Notes: generated by a model not told the origin, from the letters alone. Counted from the stretch's first letter, positions 5,628 to 12,875 are shown. The stretch is 16,998 bases of DNA from CAYGZA01 sp964354135 (GCA_964354135.1 CAYGZA010000122.1:1-16998), one strand, 5' to 3'. Numbers and translations are program-made.

Positions 5628-6381
5628 ACTGCTCGGCGTGCTGCTGGAGCCATTGTTTGGTCTGGGCGATCATGGCCTGCTCGGCATCGAGAGAGAGCTG
5701 CCCGGCCAATACCCTGGTCCGCAAAAAGACGAAGTACGTGTCCAGCACGTCGCAGCGGCAGTAATCGTTGATCTCGGCCAGCCGGCCGGCCTCGTACATG
5801 TCCTGGACCATATCGCCCTGGACCTCCATCTTTCCCGGTTTGCCGAGGATGTTGGCAGCCAGGTTCAGCCCGCCGGTGAAGCGCGTGGAGCCGAAGTTGG
5901 TCAACATCTCGCAAAGGTCCAGGTGCGATTGCACGTTGTACCGGCCGCGGGGCTGGTCGAATCCCTTGCCGCCCTGGAACCAGCCGGAAATACCGACCCC
6001 GTAGCGGAAGGCCGCCAGCTCCAGCAAAGGGATGTCGAAGGTCCGTCCGTTGAAGCTGACCAGCGTCGGCCGCCGATACTTGTCCCAGCCGCGCCAGAAG
6101 TTCTCCGTGATCACGTGAGGGCGGAACTGCGGCTCGTCCAGCAGGACCAGGTCGCTCAGACGGAAATCGGCGGTCACTTTCGCCACGGCCACGGCGATCG
6201 GGATCTGGAAGGTGTAGGGGATGAAGTCGCTCTCGTACTTCGCCATGAGTTCCGCGCGATAGCGGCGGACCGCTTCCGCCGGCGCCAGGTTCTCGCGGGG
6301 GTAGCGGAGCCGGGCCACCAGCTCCGGGTCGGCCACGCTTTCGATGTCGAAAACCAGGTATTGGACCGGGGCATTCGCCAT
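5539..6381 (-). CDS. PolB-like 3'-5' exonuclease (DEDDy type)
   Basis: The 280-aa product starts at ATG 6381; a weak GGAG lies ten bases upstream. It belongs to the predicted 3'-5' exonuclease family of the PolB_exo2 (DnaQ-like fold) group. Motif ExoI is 'FDIES' (D12, E14), ExoII is 'SFNGRTFDIPLL' (N111, D116), and ExoIII is 'YCRCDVLDT' with Tyr207-x3-Asp211, which makes it a DEDDy nuclease. 'SHLDLCEML' (152-160) is also typical. These four acidic residues bind the two metal ions that cleave 3'-terminal nucleotides. No polymerase domain follows, so it is a stand-alone nuclease, and the length fits the family. It is divergent from pepT across a 153-bp gap. Substrate (DNA or RNA) and role are not deducible from sequence. 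Confidence 0.9.
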   Translation of the reverse strand: MANAPVQYLVFDIESVADPELVARLRYPRENLAPAEAVRRYRAELMAKYESDFIPYTFQIPIAVAVAKVTADFRLSDLVLLDEPQFRPHVITENFWRGWDKYRRPTLVSFNGRTFDIPLLELAAFRYGVGISGWFQGGKGFDQPRGRYNVQSHLDLCEMLTNFGSTRFTGGLNLAANILGKPGKMEVQGDMVQDMYEAGRLAEINDYCRCDVLDTYFVFLRTRVLAGQLSLDAEQAMIAQTKQWLQQHAEQFSAYALYLKHWGDWPNPWIAAAGGTANPG

Positions 6382-6424
6382 GGCTTAGAATCTCCGGGAA
6401 GCAGGATGAACCGGCGGAGGTTGC

Positions 6425-6489
6425 GGACGCGTCCTCGGGAGTAAGCGTACCAGAACCGGATCGTCTTGCGGAAGATGGGGCCGCGGCCC
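6425..6489. other. Divergent exonuclease-pepT intergenic region
   Basis: The 153-bp gap (6382-6534) between the exonuclease and pepT starts must hold both promoters. I see two perfect palindromes, GGACGCGTCC (6425-6434) and GGGCCGCGGCCC (6478-6489), and a run of six T at 6500-6505. No consensus -35/-10 pair was identified. Confidence 0.4.
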
Positions 6490-6534
6490 GGCCTACGGCT
6501 TTTTTCGAGAACCCTCTCACGGTGCGGAGCTCCA

Positions 6535-7770
6535 ATGAACCAAGAGCGTCTTCTGGAACGATTCCTCCGCTACGTGCGGATCGACACGACGGCCGTTTCC
6601 GGGGCCGCGTGCTACCCCAGCTCGCCCGGCCAGCTCGAGTTGGGGCGGCTCCTGGCGGACGAGCTCCGGCAACTCGGCCTTTCCGACGCCCGGCAAGACG
6701 AGCACGGGATCGTCACGGCGACCGTCCCGGCGACCGTCGCCGAAAAGGTCCCGGTGGTGGCCCTCTTCGCACATCTGGACACGTCGCCGGAGACGCCCGG
6801 TGCGGCGGTGAAACCCCAGGTCGTGGAGAGCTACGACGGCGGCGACCTGGTCCTCCCCGGAGACCCGAGCCGCGTCATCCGCCCCGCAGAACACGCGGAG
6901 CTCAAGGACCTGGCGGGCCGAACCATCATCACCAGCGACGGGACCACCCTGCTCGGGGCCGACGACAAATCCGGGGTGGCGGTGATCGTCGAAACGGCCG
7001 CATGGCTCATCGAGCACCCGGAACTCCGGCACGGTCCGGTGCGGCTCTGTTTCACCTGCGATGAGGAGACCGGCCGCGGCGTCGAGCACGTCCATTTGGA
7101 CGAGATGGGGGCCGCCGTGGGCTACACGCTCGACGGCCAGGGAGCGGATACGATCGACGTGGAGACCTTCTCTGCCGACTTGGCCGCGGTGACCGTCCGC
7201 GGGGTGAACATCCATCCGGGAATCGCGAAGGACCGCATGGTCAACGCCCTCCGTGCGGCAGCCGATTTCCTGGGCCGATTGCCGTTTCAGGGGGCGTCGC
7301 CGGAAACGACCGAGAATCGCCAAGGGTTCCTGCACCCTTACGAGGTCACGGGCGGAGTGGCGGAGGTCAAACTCCAGGTTCTCCTGCGGGATTTCGAGGC
7401 AGCCGCTCTTGCCCGCTGGAGCGACATCCTCCAGCAAGCGGCCGCCGCCACAATGGAGTCCTATCCCGGGGCGAAAATCGAGCTGGACCTCCGCCGGCAG
7501 TATCGCAACATGGCCGAGGGGCTCGCCCGGGAGCCGCGGGCCGTGGCTTTCGCCCAGGAAGCCCTACGGAGGCTCGGACGGGATGCCCGGTTGACCATTG
7601 TGCGAGGTGGTACGGACGGGTCCCGCCTGACGGAGATGGGGCTCCCGACCCCGAATCTGGCCTCGGGCCAGCACGCGCCCCATTCACCCCAGGAGTGGGC
7701 CTGCTTGGAGGAGATGGCCCGCGCGGTGGAGTGGCTGGTGGTGTTGCTGCAAGTCTGGGCGGGGGTGTAG
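6535..7770 (+). CDS. pepT: Peptidase T (tripeptide aminopeptidase)
   Basis: The product is 411 aa from ATG 6535, with GGAG at 6526-6529; the frame is open upstream but that part is not conserved in style. It is an M20 family dinuclear zinc peptidase that releases the N-terminal residue from tripeptides in the cytosol. Key residues are present: H80-x-D82 ('FAHLDTSP'), D143 as bridging ligand ('GADDKSG'), the catalytic 'DEETG' (E177/E178), D200 ('YTLDG') and H380 ('SGQHAPHS'). The lid or dimerisation domain (about 205-320) begins 'ETFSADLAAVTVRG' and includes 'IHPGIAKDRMVNA'. E. coli PepT is 408 aa, so the length agrees. The final His ligand sits in 'LASGQH', whereas E. coli has 'FTGGH'. All metal ligands are in place, so the enzyme is expected to be active. 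Confidence 0.95.
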   Translation: MNQERLLERFLRYVRIDTTAVSGAACYPSSPGQLELGRLLADELRQLGLSDARQDEHGIVTATVPATVAEKVPVVALFAHLDTSPETPGAAVKPQVVESYDGGDLVLPGDPSRVIRPAEHAELKDLAGRTIITSDGTTLLGADDKSGVAVIVETAAWLIEHPELRHGPVRLCFTCDEETGRGVEHVHLDEMGAAVGYTLDGQGADTIDVETFSADLAAVTVRGVNIHPGIAKDRMVNALRAAADFLGRLPFQGASPETTENRQGFLHPYEVTGGVAEVKLQVLLRDFEAAALARWSDILQQAAAATMESYPGAKIELDLRRQYRNMAEGLAREPRAVAFAQEALRRLGRDARLTIVRGGTDGSRLTEMGLPTPNLASGQHAPHSPQEWACLEEMARAVEWLVVLLQVWAGV

Positions 7771-7826
7771 GTCCCTGGCATTTCCGGTAAACTTTCCTCG
7801 ACGGGAAAACCGACATAGATCGACGC

Positions 7827-7856
7827 AGGATAGCTATCCTACACGGCCGCTATCCT
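7827..7856. promoter_or_regulatory. 14-bp palindrome AGGATAGCTATCCT plus repeat
   Basis: AGGATAGCTATCCT (7827-7840) is a perfect 14-bp palindrome in the 170-bp gap between pepT and the GT2 gene. CTATCCT occurs again at 7850-7856, 16 bp from its copy inside the palindrome (7834-7840), with CGGCCG between. It may be a regulator-binding site for the downstream gene. No clear -35/-10 pair accompanies it, so the role is only suggested. Confidence 0.5.
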
Positions 7857-7940
7857 TTGCGCGTCCTTCTTAGTTTCCGTAGATCGCTCGATTTCCGAGG
7901 ACTTCGGCGATACGCCCCATCGTTCGGGCAGGCTTCTTCC

Positions 7941-8927
7941 GTGGCACGCCTAGCGATCATCATTCCCTACTTGGGGAATGTCCCGTCTCTTGAAGACACC
8001 CTCGCCTCCGTCCTGGCGAACCGGCCGAAGGACTGCGAGGTTCTCGTGGTCCTGAGCCACCCCTACGACGACCCGTACGAGGTCGGCGACGAGGTCCGCT
8101 TCATTACGATGGGCTCACGAGCCGGTTTTGCGGAGAGCGCGAACGTGGGGATCGGGTTGACCCGGGCCCCGGTCGTGTATCTCTTGGCGTGCGGGGCCGA
8201 GGTCTCCGACCCGTGGGCAGACGCGGCGCTCCGGCATTTCGACGACCCGAGGGTTGCGGCAGTCGTTCCGCTTGTCGTGGACCGGGAGCACCCGGATCAA
8301 GTGGTCGCGGCGGGCATGTCCTACCACGCCGGGGGCGAGGTGCGGCCGTTGGCGCTTGGCCGATCCGCGACTGCCGTTCCGCCGCAGGCGAGGACGGTCC
8401 TTGCGTCCCATCCGGCGGCGGCCTTCTACCGGCGGTCGCTCCTGGACTGCGTCGGGCGGCTGAATCCTTGCCTGGGCGATCGGCTGGCAAGCACCGACTT
8501 GGGACTCACGTTCCGGCAATTGGGTTTTCGCACGGTGTTGGAGCCGCAATCCCGCGTCGCCGTGCGGCCGGAATCCCTTCGCGCCGGCTGGTTCCGGGGG
8601 GCCATGGAGAAGGAAGAGATGTTCTGGCGCTGGGCGCCGATGCACGGATGGATGCGGTCCCTGGCGCTGCACGGTGTTCTGCTGACCGCCGAGGGCGCGC
8701 GGAGCCTGCTGAATCTGGCGATCGTGGCCCGGGCGGCCGGCCGGGTGATGGGCGTCTGCCGCGCGCTCTCCCACCGCGGCCACCGCCGCCAGATTCTGGA
8801 ACTACAAGCGAGGGTCTCGGCCGAGGAGCGAATCGCGGCCACCGCCGCCGGCCGCAACGGCGGCCCGAGCGCGAACAGATATGCCCCTCGAGATCGCAAT
8901 CCACAGCGGCTCAGGGCGGCGGGTTAA
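7941..8927 (+). CDS. GT2-like family glycosyltransferase
   Basis: The product is 328 aa from GTG 7941. The frame stays open to a TTG at 7857, but the GT-A fold starts at 'RLAIIIPYLGN' (3-13), so the later start was preferred; no strong SD supports either. Residues 5-115 follow the GT-A pattern: strand, 'SLEDTLASVLANRP', 'CEVLVVLSHP', 'AGFAESANVGIGLTRAPVVYLLACGAEVSDPWADAAL', 'DPRVAAVVPLV'. The usual metal-binding D-x-D is replaced by 'CGAEVSD' (84-90), and 'STDLGLTFRQLGFRTVLEP' (184-202) stands where most GT2 enzymes have 'ED-x-DL'. Residues 275-328 form a charged helical tail. It may transfer a sugar, but the altered metal site lowers certainty. Its stop overlaps the stop of the opposing gene. 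Confidence 0.75.
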   Translation: MARLAIIIPYLGNVPSLEDTLASVLANRPKDCEVLVVLSHPYDDPYEVGDEVRFITMGSRAGFAESANVGIGLTRAPVVYLLACGAEVSDPWADAALRHFDDPRVAAVVPLVVDREHPDQVVAAGMSYHAGGEVRPLALGRSATAVPPQARTVLASHPAAAFYRRSLLDCVGRLNPCLGDRLASTDLGLTFRQLGFRTVLEPQSRVAVRPESLRAGWFRGAMEKEEMFWRWAPMHGWMRSLALHGVLLTAEGARSLLNLAIVARAAGRVMGVCRALSHRGHRRQILELQARVSAEERIAATAAGRNGGPSANRYAPRDRNPQRLRAAG

Positions 8928-10168
8928 CCGGCAGGACGATTGCGGGAACGGCGAGGCCGATCGCCCTCCTTTACCGCCGCGCCGCTGCCGCGGGAGCCGC
9001 TGGACGAGATCCCTCTCGCTCCCGCCGGGCCGTCGCCGTCGCCGGCCGGGGGCGGGGAACTGCCCGCGGGAACCGCCGGCGCGGCTCGCTCCAGCGGTCC
9101 GGCCGCACCCCGGCGTAGCCGCGGATAGAACAGTTCCACAGCGACGCGGAACTGTTCCAGGCCCGGACGATCCTCCCCCCTTCTGGCAGCGGCCCGGAAC
9201 TTGGAATCCAACTGGTACACCAGGTGGCGGCCCAAGGGCCAGCGGACCACCATGATGTCGTTGATCTCATTGAGCAACTGATAGACCCTGGCCCGGGTCA
9301 ACCCCACGCTCCGCGACATCTGGCGGACGCTGGTGACAGGCCCGTGCATGCCCAGCCGGATCTCCGTCAGGCGGACGACTTGCTCCGATCCGTCCCGGCG
9401 AATCTGGTTCAATAGCGGCGTGATGAAATGGGCGGAAAACTCCTCGTCGCCGGGGATGCCCGGGGACTGGAGCTCGCGGCGGACCCAGGTCTCCGCAGCG
9501 TCGATCCACCGCGGCGCGATGCGCAGCACCAGGTGCTCCTGAACGCCGGCGCTGGCCACCAGGGAGTGCAGCCCGCGGAACACGTCGAGGATCGCCTCGA
9601 TTCGCTTCCTTCCGTGGGTTTTCGAGGTGCGGATTTCCGCCAGGGACATGCCGGCGTAGACCTCCAAGGGGCGGCGCCAAATGACCCGAGTCAAGTACTT
9701 CAGAGTAGGGGCAAATCGCCCGAGCGCCTCGCTGCCGAGACCGTGGCGGAGCACGCTGGCCCGCCATTGGCTCCAGGTCACCTCGCAGACGTCTGCCGGG
9801 TTGAACTCCTCGGCGGGAAGCGGTTTGGCGGTCTGGGAATTGCCGTCGGCCGAAGGGGGCGCGAGCTCGGTCGGGAAATCGGATGGATCGGTCTTGACCG
9901 CGCGGGCAAGGAGCTTCACGAACGACCACATCTTCTTGCGTCCGATCCCCGGCGTGGCGGCGAGATCGGGGAACGGAGTCTGGAGCAGCTCGCGGAGTGT
10001 CCGCCCCAGGAAGGCCAGCGGCAAGCCGCGGTCGCCCGCTACCGTCCAAAAGGCCAGCGGCTTCTCCAGGTGGACCGCATACGGATCGGACAGCAAGGCG
10101 TTGCGCAAGAGCTCGAATCGACCGGCGACCTGGATCTCTTCGACGGAGGGTGTTCTCAGGAATCCCAT
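8924..10168 (-). CDS. DNA-binding protein: HhH-like repeats plus HTH
   Basis: The 414-aa product starts at ATG 10168, the only ATG of the conserved-looking part; no SD is visible. Two segments resemble the RNA polymerase alpha-CTD/helix-hairpin-helix fold: 'LGRTLRELLQTPFPDLAATPGIGRKKMWSFVKLLARAV' (54-91), and about 155-203 ending 'LAEIRTSKTHGRKRIEAILDVFRGL'. Near 277-310, 'PVTSVRQMSRSVGLTRARVYQLLNEINDIMVVRWP' is a sigma-region-4/MarR-like HTH. The last ~85 residues are a Pro/Gly/Ala/Arg-rich disordered tail. It is thus probably a transcription or chromosome-associated DNA-binding protein, but no named family comes to mind. Its TAA stop (8926-8924) overlaps the TAA of the convergent GT2 gene. 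A 399-bp gap precedes it, and its regulation is unknown. Confidence 0.75.
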   Translation of the reverse strand: MGFLRTPSVEEIQVAGRFELLRNALLSDPYAVHLEKPLAFWTVAGDRGLPLAFLGRTLRELLQTPFPDLAATPGIGRKKMWSFVKLLARAVKTDPSDFPTELAPPSADGNSQTAKPLPAEEFNPADVCEVTWSQWRASVLRHGLGSEALGRFAPTLKYLTRVIWRRPLEVYAGMSLAEIRTSKTHGRKRIEAILDVFRGLHSLVASAGVQEHLVLRIAPRWIDAAETWVRRELQSPGIPGDEEFSAHFITPLLNQIRRDGSEQVVRLTEIRLGMHGPVTSVRQMSRSVGLTRARVYQLLNEINDIMVVRWPLGRHLVYQLDSKFRAAARRGEDRPGLEQFRVAVELFYPRLRRGAAGPLERAAPAVPAGSSPPPAGDGDGPAGARGISSSGSRGSGAAVKEGDRPRRSRNRPAG

Positions 10169-10567
10169 GCAGTACTCGGAAGGTGCTTTCCAGCGGACGG
10201 CGGGCGTCGGCGACGGTCGAGCCTTCCGCTCCCCGCAGCAGTCCTTTGCCGGGACACTCCGTGCGGAACGACGGCGACCGCGCGAACCTCGTGGTAGGGT
10301 GGCAACCACAACACAACCGCCGGAGGCGAGGAGATCGGCCAACCCGCCGCCGCCCCCGGTTGTGCCGGGCACTCCTCAATTCTCATACGCTGCGCGGTCG
10401 CGAGTCAAGACGTGCAACCGTTTTCCTTCGAGAATGGCCGGAAAAATCGGCCGGCAACGCAAATGGCATGTGGGCTGGCCGGACCCTCGGCGAACTCCGC
10501 GATGCCGTCCCCGAAAGGTGGCGTATCCGGCGATCGCGCCTCCCGAGAGTGTGCCGGCCGGTCATGC
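10169..10567. other. 399-bp gene-free region
   Basis: No convincing gene was found. It contains an 8-bp perfect inverted repeat CACAACCG (10312-10319) / CGGTTGTG (10357-10364), with 37 bases between the arms. It also has a 5-bp hairpin GGCCG (10436-10440) / CGGCC (10448-10452) near the end of the URO-D gene. The minus strand near 10394-10410 has a weak TTGACT...TATGAG pair that could serve the gene at 10168, but the spacer is 15 bp and the match is poor. The rest is unassigned. Confidence 0.4.
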
Positions 10568-11743
10568 CTAATCGGGGGGGCCGTAGAAGCCGAATTCGTA
10601 GGCGGCGTCGAACAGGGCCACGACGTTCTCCGGCGGGACGGCGGCCTGGATGTTGTGGACGTTGTTGAAGACGTAGCCGCCGCCCGGCTTCCAAGCCTCC
10701 AGGTTCCTGCGGACGTGCTCGCGGACGGTCTCAGGGGAAGCCGTGGGGAGGACGTGCTGCGTGTCAATGGCCCCGCCCCAAAAGACCAATTGCTTTCCGA
10801 ACCGCTCCTTCAATGTTGCCGGGTCCATGTCCTTGGCGCTGATCTGGACGGGGTTGAGGATGTCGATGCCGTTGTCCAAGAGGTCGGGGATGTACGTGCC
10901 GCAGGAGCCGCAGGTGTGGTACCAGATTTTCGCCCGGGTCCGCGAGCGGATGTAGTCGACCAGCCGTTTCTGCCGCGGCTTGACCACGCGGCGATAGAAA
11001 TCGGGCCGGAAGAGCGGCCCCTTCTGGCCGGTCAAGTCGTCGCCGATCATGATCACGTCGACCACGTCTCCCGCCTCGTCGAGGAACGGGCGGAGCCAGT
11101 CGAGCCAGAACTTCAGGGTCCGGTCCAGGAGGGCCTCGCAGAACTCGGGCTGGGTGACCATGTCCATGAACCACCGCTCCAGCCCGCGCATGTACCAGCA
11201 AATCTCGTAGACCACCCCGGCAATGCCGCTCACGACGGCGTAGGGCGTCTCCTTCCTCAAGGCGATTGCCCTGTCGCGCAGCCCGGCGAACCGGCCGGGA
11301 TCGTCCCCCTTGGGCCAGGGATAATCCCGCAGATCGTCGATCATCGCCCCGGCCAGCGGATGGAGGGTGATGTCCATGTAGAGCGGCTGGTCGTCGGGCA
11401 TGGACCAGCGGACGCCGAACTCGTCGACCAGGTCGTGCCACAGCCGCCCGCCGCGGGTCTGCTGGACGATGCCTCCCTTCCAATCCGAGGCCGCCCCGGC
11501 GGCAACGTAGCGGGTATCGACGTGGAACCGCTCCAGCACTGCCTCGCACGGCCGGGCCAATTGCTGCACGGCGTCCATGATGACCACGTCGTCCGCGATC
11601 CCCAGGTGCTTCACCAGAGTCTGGTACGCGAATTTGTGGATGCCGGTCTGGTTGCCTCCCAAGTCGATCGGCACGCGATCGGGCTCCCGGTGGTCCAGGG
11701 CCGCCAGGAGCCGCTCCCGCGAGGTCATCGTTTCTTTCCGCAT
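10568..11743 (-). CDS. Uroporphyrinogen decarboxylase-family protein (methyltransferase-like)
   Basis: The product is 391 aa from ATG 11743, with GAGAGGG just upstream inside the hepT 3' end. An inner ATG five codons on (11728) is possible. It is a (beta/alpha)8 URO-D superfamily member of the corrinoid/O-demethylase type, not a HemE: 'ERLLAALDHREPDRVPIDL' (10-28) is the family N-terminus. 'WYHTCGSCGTYIPDLLDNGIDILNPVQ' (274-300) has the H-x-C (H276, C278) zinc motif used by MtaA/MtbA-like methyltransferases. 'FWGGAIDTQHVL' (321-332) and 'GYVFNNVHNIQAAVPPENVVALFDAA' (356-381) are typical closing strands. No later Cys is visible for the third zinc ligand; H363 or C281 may serve. Substrates are unknown; the family moves methyl groups from methylated compounds to a corrinoid or thiol. 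It begins three bases after hepT ends, so coupling is likely. Confidence 0.85.
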   Translation of the reverse strand: MRKETMTSRERLLAALDHREPDRVPIDLGGNQTGIHKFAYQTLVKHLGIADDVVIMDAVQQLARPCEAVLERFHVDTRYVAAGAASDWKGGIVQQTRGGRLWHDLVDEFGVRWSMPDDQPLYMDITLHPLAGAMIDDLRDYPWPKGDDPGRFAGLRDRAIALRKETPYAVVSGIAGVVYEICWYMRGLERWFMDMVTQPEFCEALLDRTLKFWLDWLRPFLDEAGDVVDVIMIGDDLTGQKGPLFRPDFYRRVVKPRQKRLVDYIRSRTRAKIWYHTCGSCGTYIPDLLDNGIDILNPVQISAKDMDPATLKERFGKQLVFWGGAIDTQHVLPTASPETVREHVRRNLEAWKPGGGYVFNNVHNIQAAVPPENVVALFDAAYEFGFYGPPD

Positions 11744-11746
11744 GTT

Positions 11747-12088
11747 CTACCCTCTCGAAGCCAGACACTTCTCCAGTTGCGCAATTAACGGCGCCAGGTC
11801 CCGGGTCACCGTTTCCCATACGATATCAAGGTTTACGTCGAAGTAGCCGTGGACCAGCCGATCGCGCATCCCGGCGATGCTCCGCCACGGGATCTCCGTG
11901 TGCGAGGCCCGAAACGCCGCAGAAACGCCGCGTGCCGCTTCGCCGATGATCTCCAACAAGTAGACCAGAGAGAGACAAAGCATCCGATCGCGGTCCAGGT
12001 CTTCACGCAAACGGTGCTCCGAGAAGCCTACGGCTTCGCGTGCGGCATCCAGCATGTGGTTCAGGCGAACGCCGTCGCTATTGGACAT
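11747..12088 (-). CDS. hepT: HepT-like HEPN toxin (DUF86)
   Basis: The product is 113 aa from ATG 12088, with GGAGGT five bases upstream. It is the HEPN-domain toxin partner of MntA and has the RX4HXY motif R75-x4-H80-x-Y82 ('RDRLVHGYF'), the ribonuclease site of HepT. In the characterised Shewanella pair, MntA adds AMP to the tyrosine of this motif and silences the toxin. Helix 1 (about 8-26) and the long C-terminal helix (about 84-110) fit the four-helix HEPN bundle. The length is usual. All catalytic residues are intact, so toxicity is plausible. Its first 11 bases overlap mntA, and the following URO-D-family gene starts three bases after its stop. Family function is established; activity of this copy is inferred. 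Confidence 0.9.
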   Translation of the reverse strand: MSNSDGVRLNHMLDAAREAVGFSEHRLREDLDRDRMLCLSLVYLLEIIGEAARGVSAAFRASHTEIPWRSIAGMRDRLVHGYFDVNLDIVWETVTRDLAPLIAQLEKCLASRG

Positions 12089-12383
12089 ACTGGACCTCCG
12101 CCTGAGCCAGGACTTCGTCGCGGAAGTAGCGGCTCAGGTCTTGCGGCGTGCGGAGATCCACTTTCCGGCCCCCGAACAGCTCTGATAATTCATACTCCAT
12201 AGGAACGAGGCCGAAGAACCCCGGAACGTGACCAGGCTCGAACTCCACCAGCACGTCAATGTCGCTGTCCGGCGAGAAATCTTCCCGCAAGATAGAGCCG
12301 AAGAAAGCCAACTTGCGAATGTGATGCCGCCGACAAAACGCGGCAATCGTCTCCTTAGGTACGACGTTCGTTGATTCGCCCAT
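12078..12383 (-). CDS. mntA: MntA-like nucleotidyltransferase antitoxin
   Basis: The product is 101 aa from ATG 12383, because GGAG lies eight bases upstream; a GTG 12 codons earlier is less likely. It is a minimal nucleotidyltransferase with the GSX10DXD signature: G29-S30 and D41-x-D43 ('GSILREDFSPDSDIDVLVEF'), plus a third acidic residue near D76 ('RKVDL'). These residues bind two metals and ATP to transfer AMP. It neutralises HepT by AMPylating its active-site tyrosine in the established MntA/HepT type VII system. It overlaps hepT by 11 bases, with the hepT SD inside its coding end. Such small NTases are common antitoxins; the pairing here is clear from order and motifs. Confidence 0.9.
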   Translation of the reverse strand: MGESTNVVPKETIAAFCRRHHIRKLAFFGSILREDFSPDSDIDVLVEFEPGHVPGFFGLVPMEYELSELFGGRKVDLRTPQDLSRYFRDEVLAQAEVQYVQ

Positions 12384-12442
12384 AGTAAGAGCTCCAACGT
12401 CATGAGTTCTTCGCCCCACATCGTGCGGGGTCAGCCAACAAT

Positions 12443-12648
12443 CTATCGGCTTGCCGCGATGTCGTCCAGAATGAGGACCGGCAGGCCGGTGACGCGCACG
12501 AAGGCACGATCGTTGGCCAGGAACACGTTGCGGCCTCCCAGAACGGTTTCAAGATCGGCCAGTAGCGAGCGTGAGTCTCCACGCTGTAGATGACGATGCT
12601 CGTATCGACGTAGATCAGGCCCGACTCAGGGAGGCTCAAGGCTGCCAT
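12443..12648 (-). pseudogene. PIN-domain (VapC-type) toxin remnant, internally deleted
   Basis: From ATG 12648 the first frame gives 'MAALSLPESGLIYVDTSIVIYSVE', with the first PIN acidic residue in 'VDTS'. The continuation is not PIN-like. In a second frame from about 12580 to the TAG at 12445-12443, the sequence reads on as a PIN C-terminus, with 'ADLETVLGGRNVFLANDRAF' followed by 'VRVTGLPVLILDDI' and including the typical 'ND-x-x-F'. A complete PIN toxin is about 130-145 aa; the parts recovered here (about 24 plus 45 aa) leave roughly 70 central residues missing, including at least two catalytic acidic positions. The gene is frameshifted and internally deleted and cannot be an active nuclease. 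The ATG overlaps the antitoxin gene by 13 bases, the usual antitoxin-toxin arrangement. If translated unaltered, the first frame gives only a non-PIN 82-aa product. Confidence 0.85.
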
Positions 12649-12875
12649 GAGCTGCGCTCATCTCGCAGGTACCGATCCACGTCTTGTGGCGATGCAAACA
12701 GCCGATGACCGTTCAGGTCCTCGATGATCTCCAGAGCCGATCGGGGGGCGAGCGCGGGCGCGTTCGGAAACACGAGGAAAACCTGTACTGGATCGCCTTC
12801 CCTTGATTCCGGAAGCGATATCTCGATCTTCTTGCCCGGCAACACCTTGGTCTTCACGTAGAGGGTTGATTGCAT
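12636..12875 (-). CDS. Antitoxin-like protein of the broken PIN toxin
   Basis: The product is 79 aa from ATG 12875, with GGGAGGT (12891-12885) upstream. The N-terminus 'LPGKKIEISLPESREGDPVQVFLVFP' (12-37) suggests a short beta-type swapped-hairpin DNA-binding part, and 'SALEIIEDLNGHRLFASPQDVDRYLRDERSSW' (46-77) is the common C-terminal toxin-binding tail of small antitoxins. It is complete although its toxin is deleted. It may still autoregulate this operon or cross-neutralise another toxin. The exact antitoxin family is not named with confidence, and the DNA-binding fold is inference. It is the first gene of the minus-strand run ending in URO-D. Confidence 0.8.
   Translation of the reverse strand: MQSTLYVKTKVLPGKKIEISLPESREGDPVQVFLVFPNAPALAPRSALEIIEDLNGHRLFASPQDVDRYLRDERSSWQP

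Noticed and set aside
6478..6505. Palindrome GGGCCGCGGCCC followed by a T-run as an intrinsic terminator
   Set aside because: It lies between divergent starts, the T-run is separated from the palindrome by about 10 bases, and no gene ends before it on the plus strand.
7857..7940. Longer GT2 start at TTG 7857
   Set aside because: The extra 28 residues do not fit the GT-A fold, and the palindrome/repeat region directly precedes it. A rare start without SD is less likely than GTG 7941, though not excluded.
10412..11788. 458-aa plus-strand open frame
   Set aside because: It is antisense to the URO-D-family gene, whose family motifs are clear, and it has no motifs of its own.
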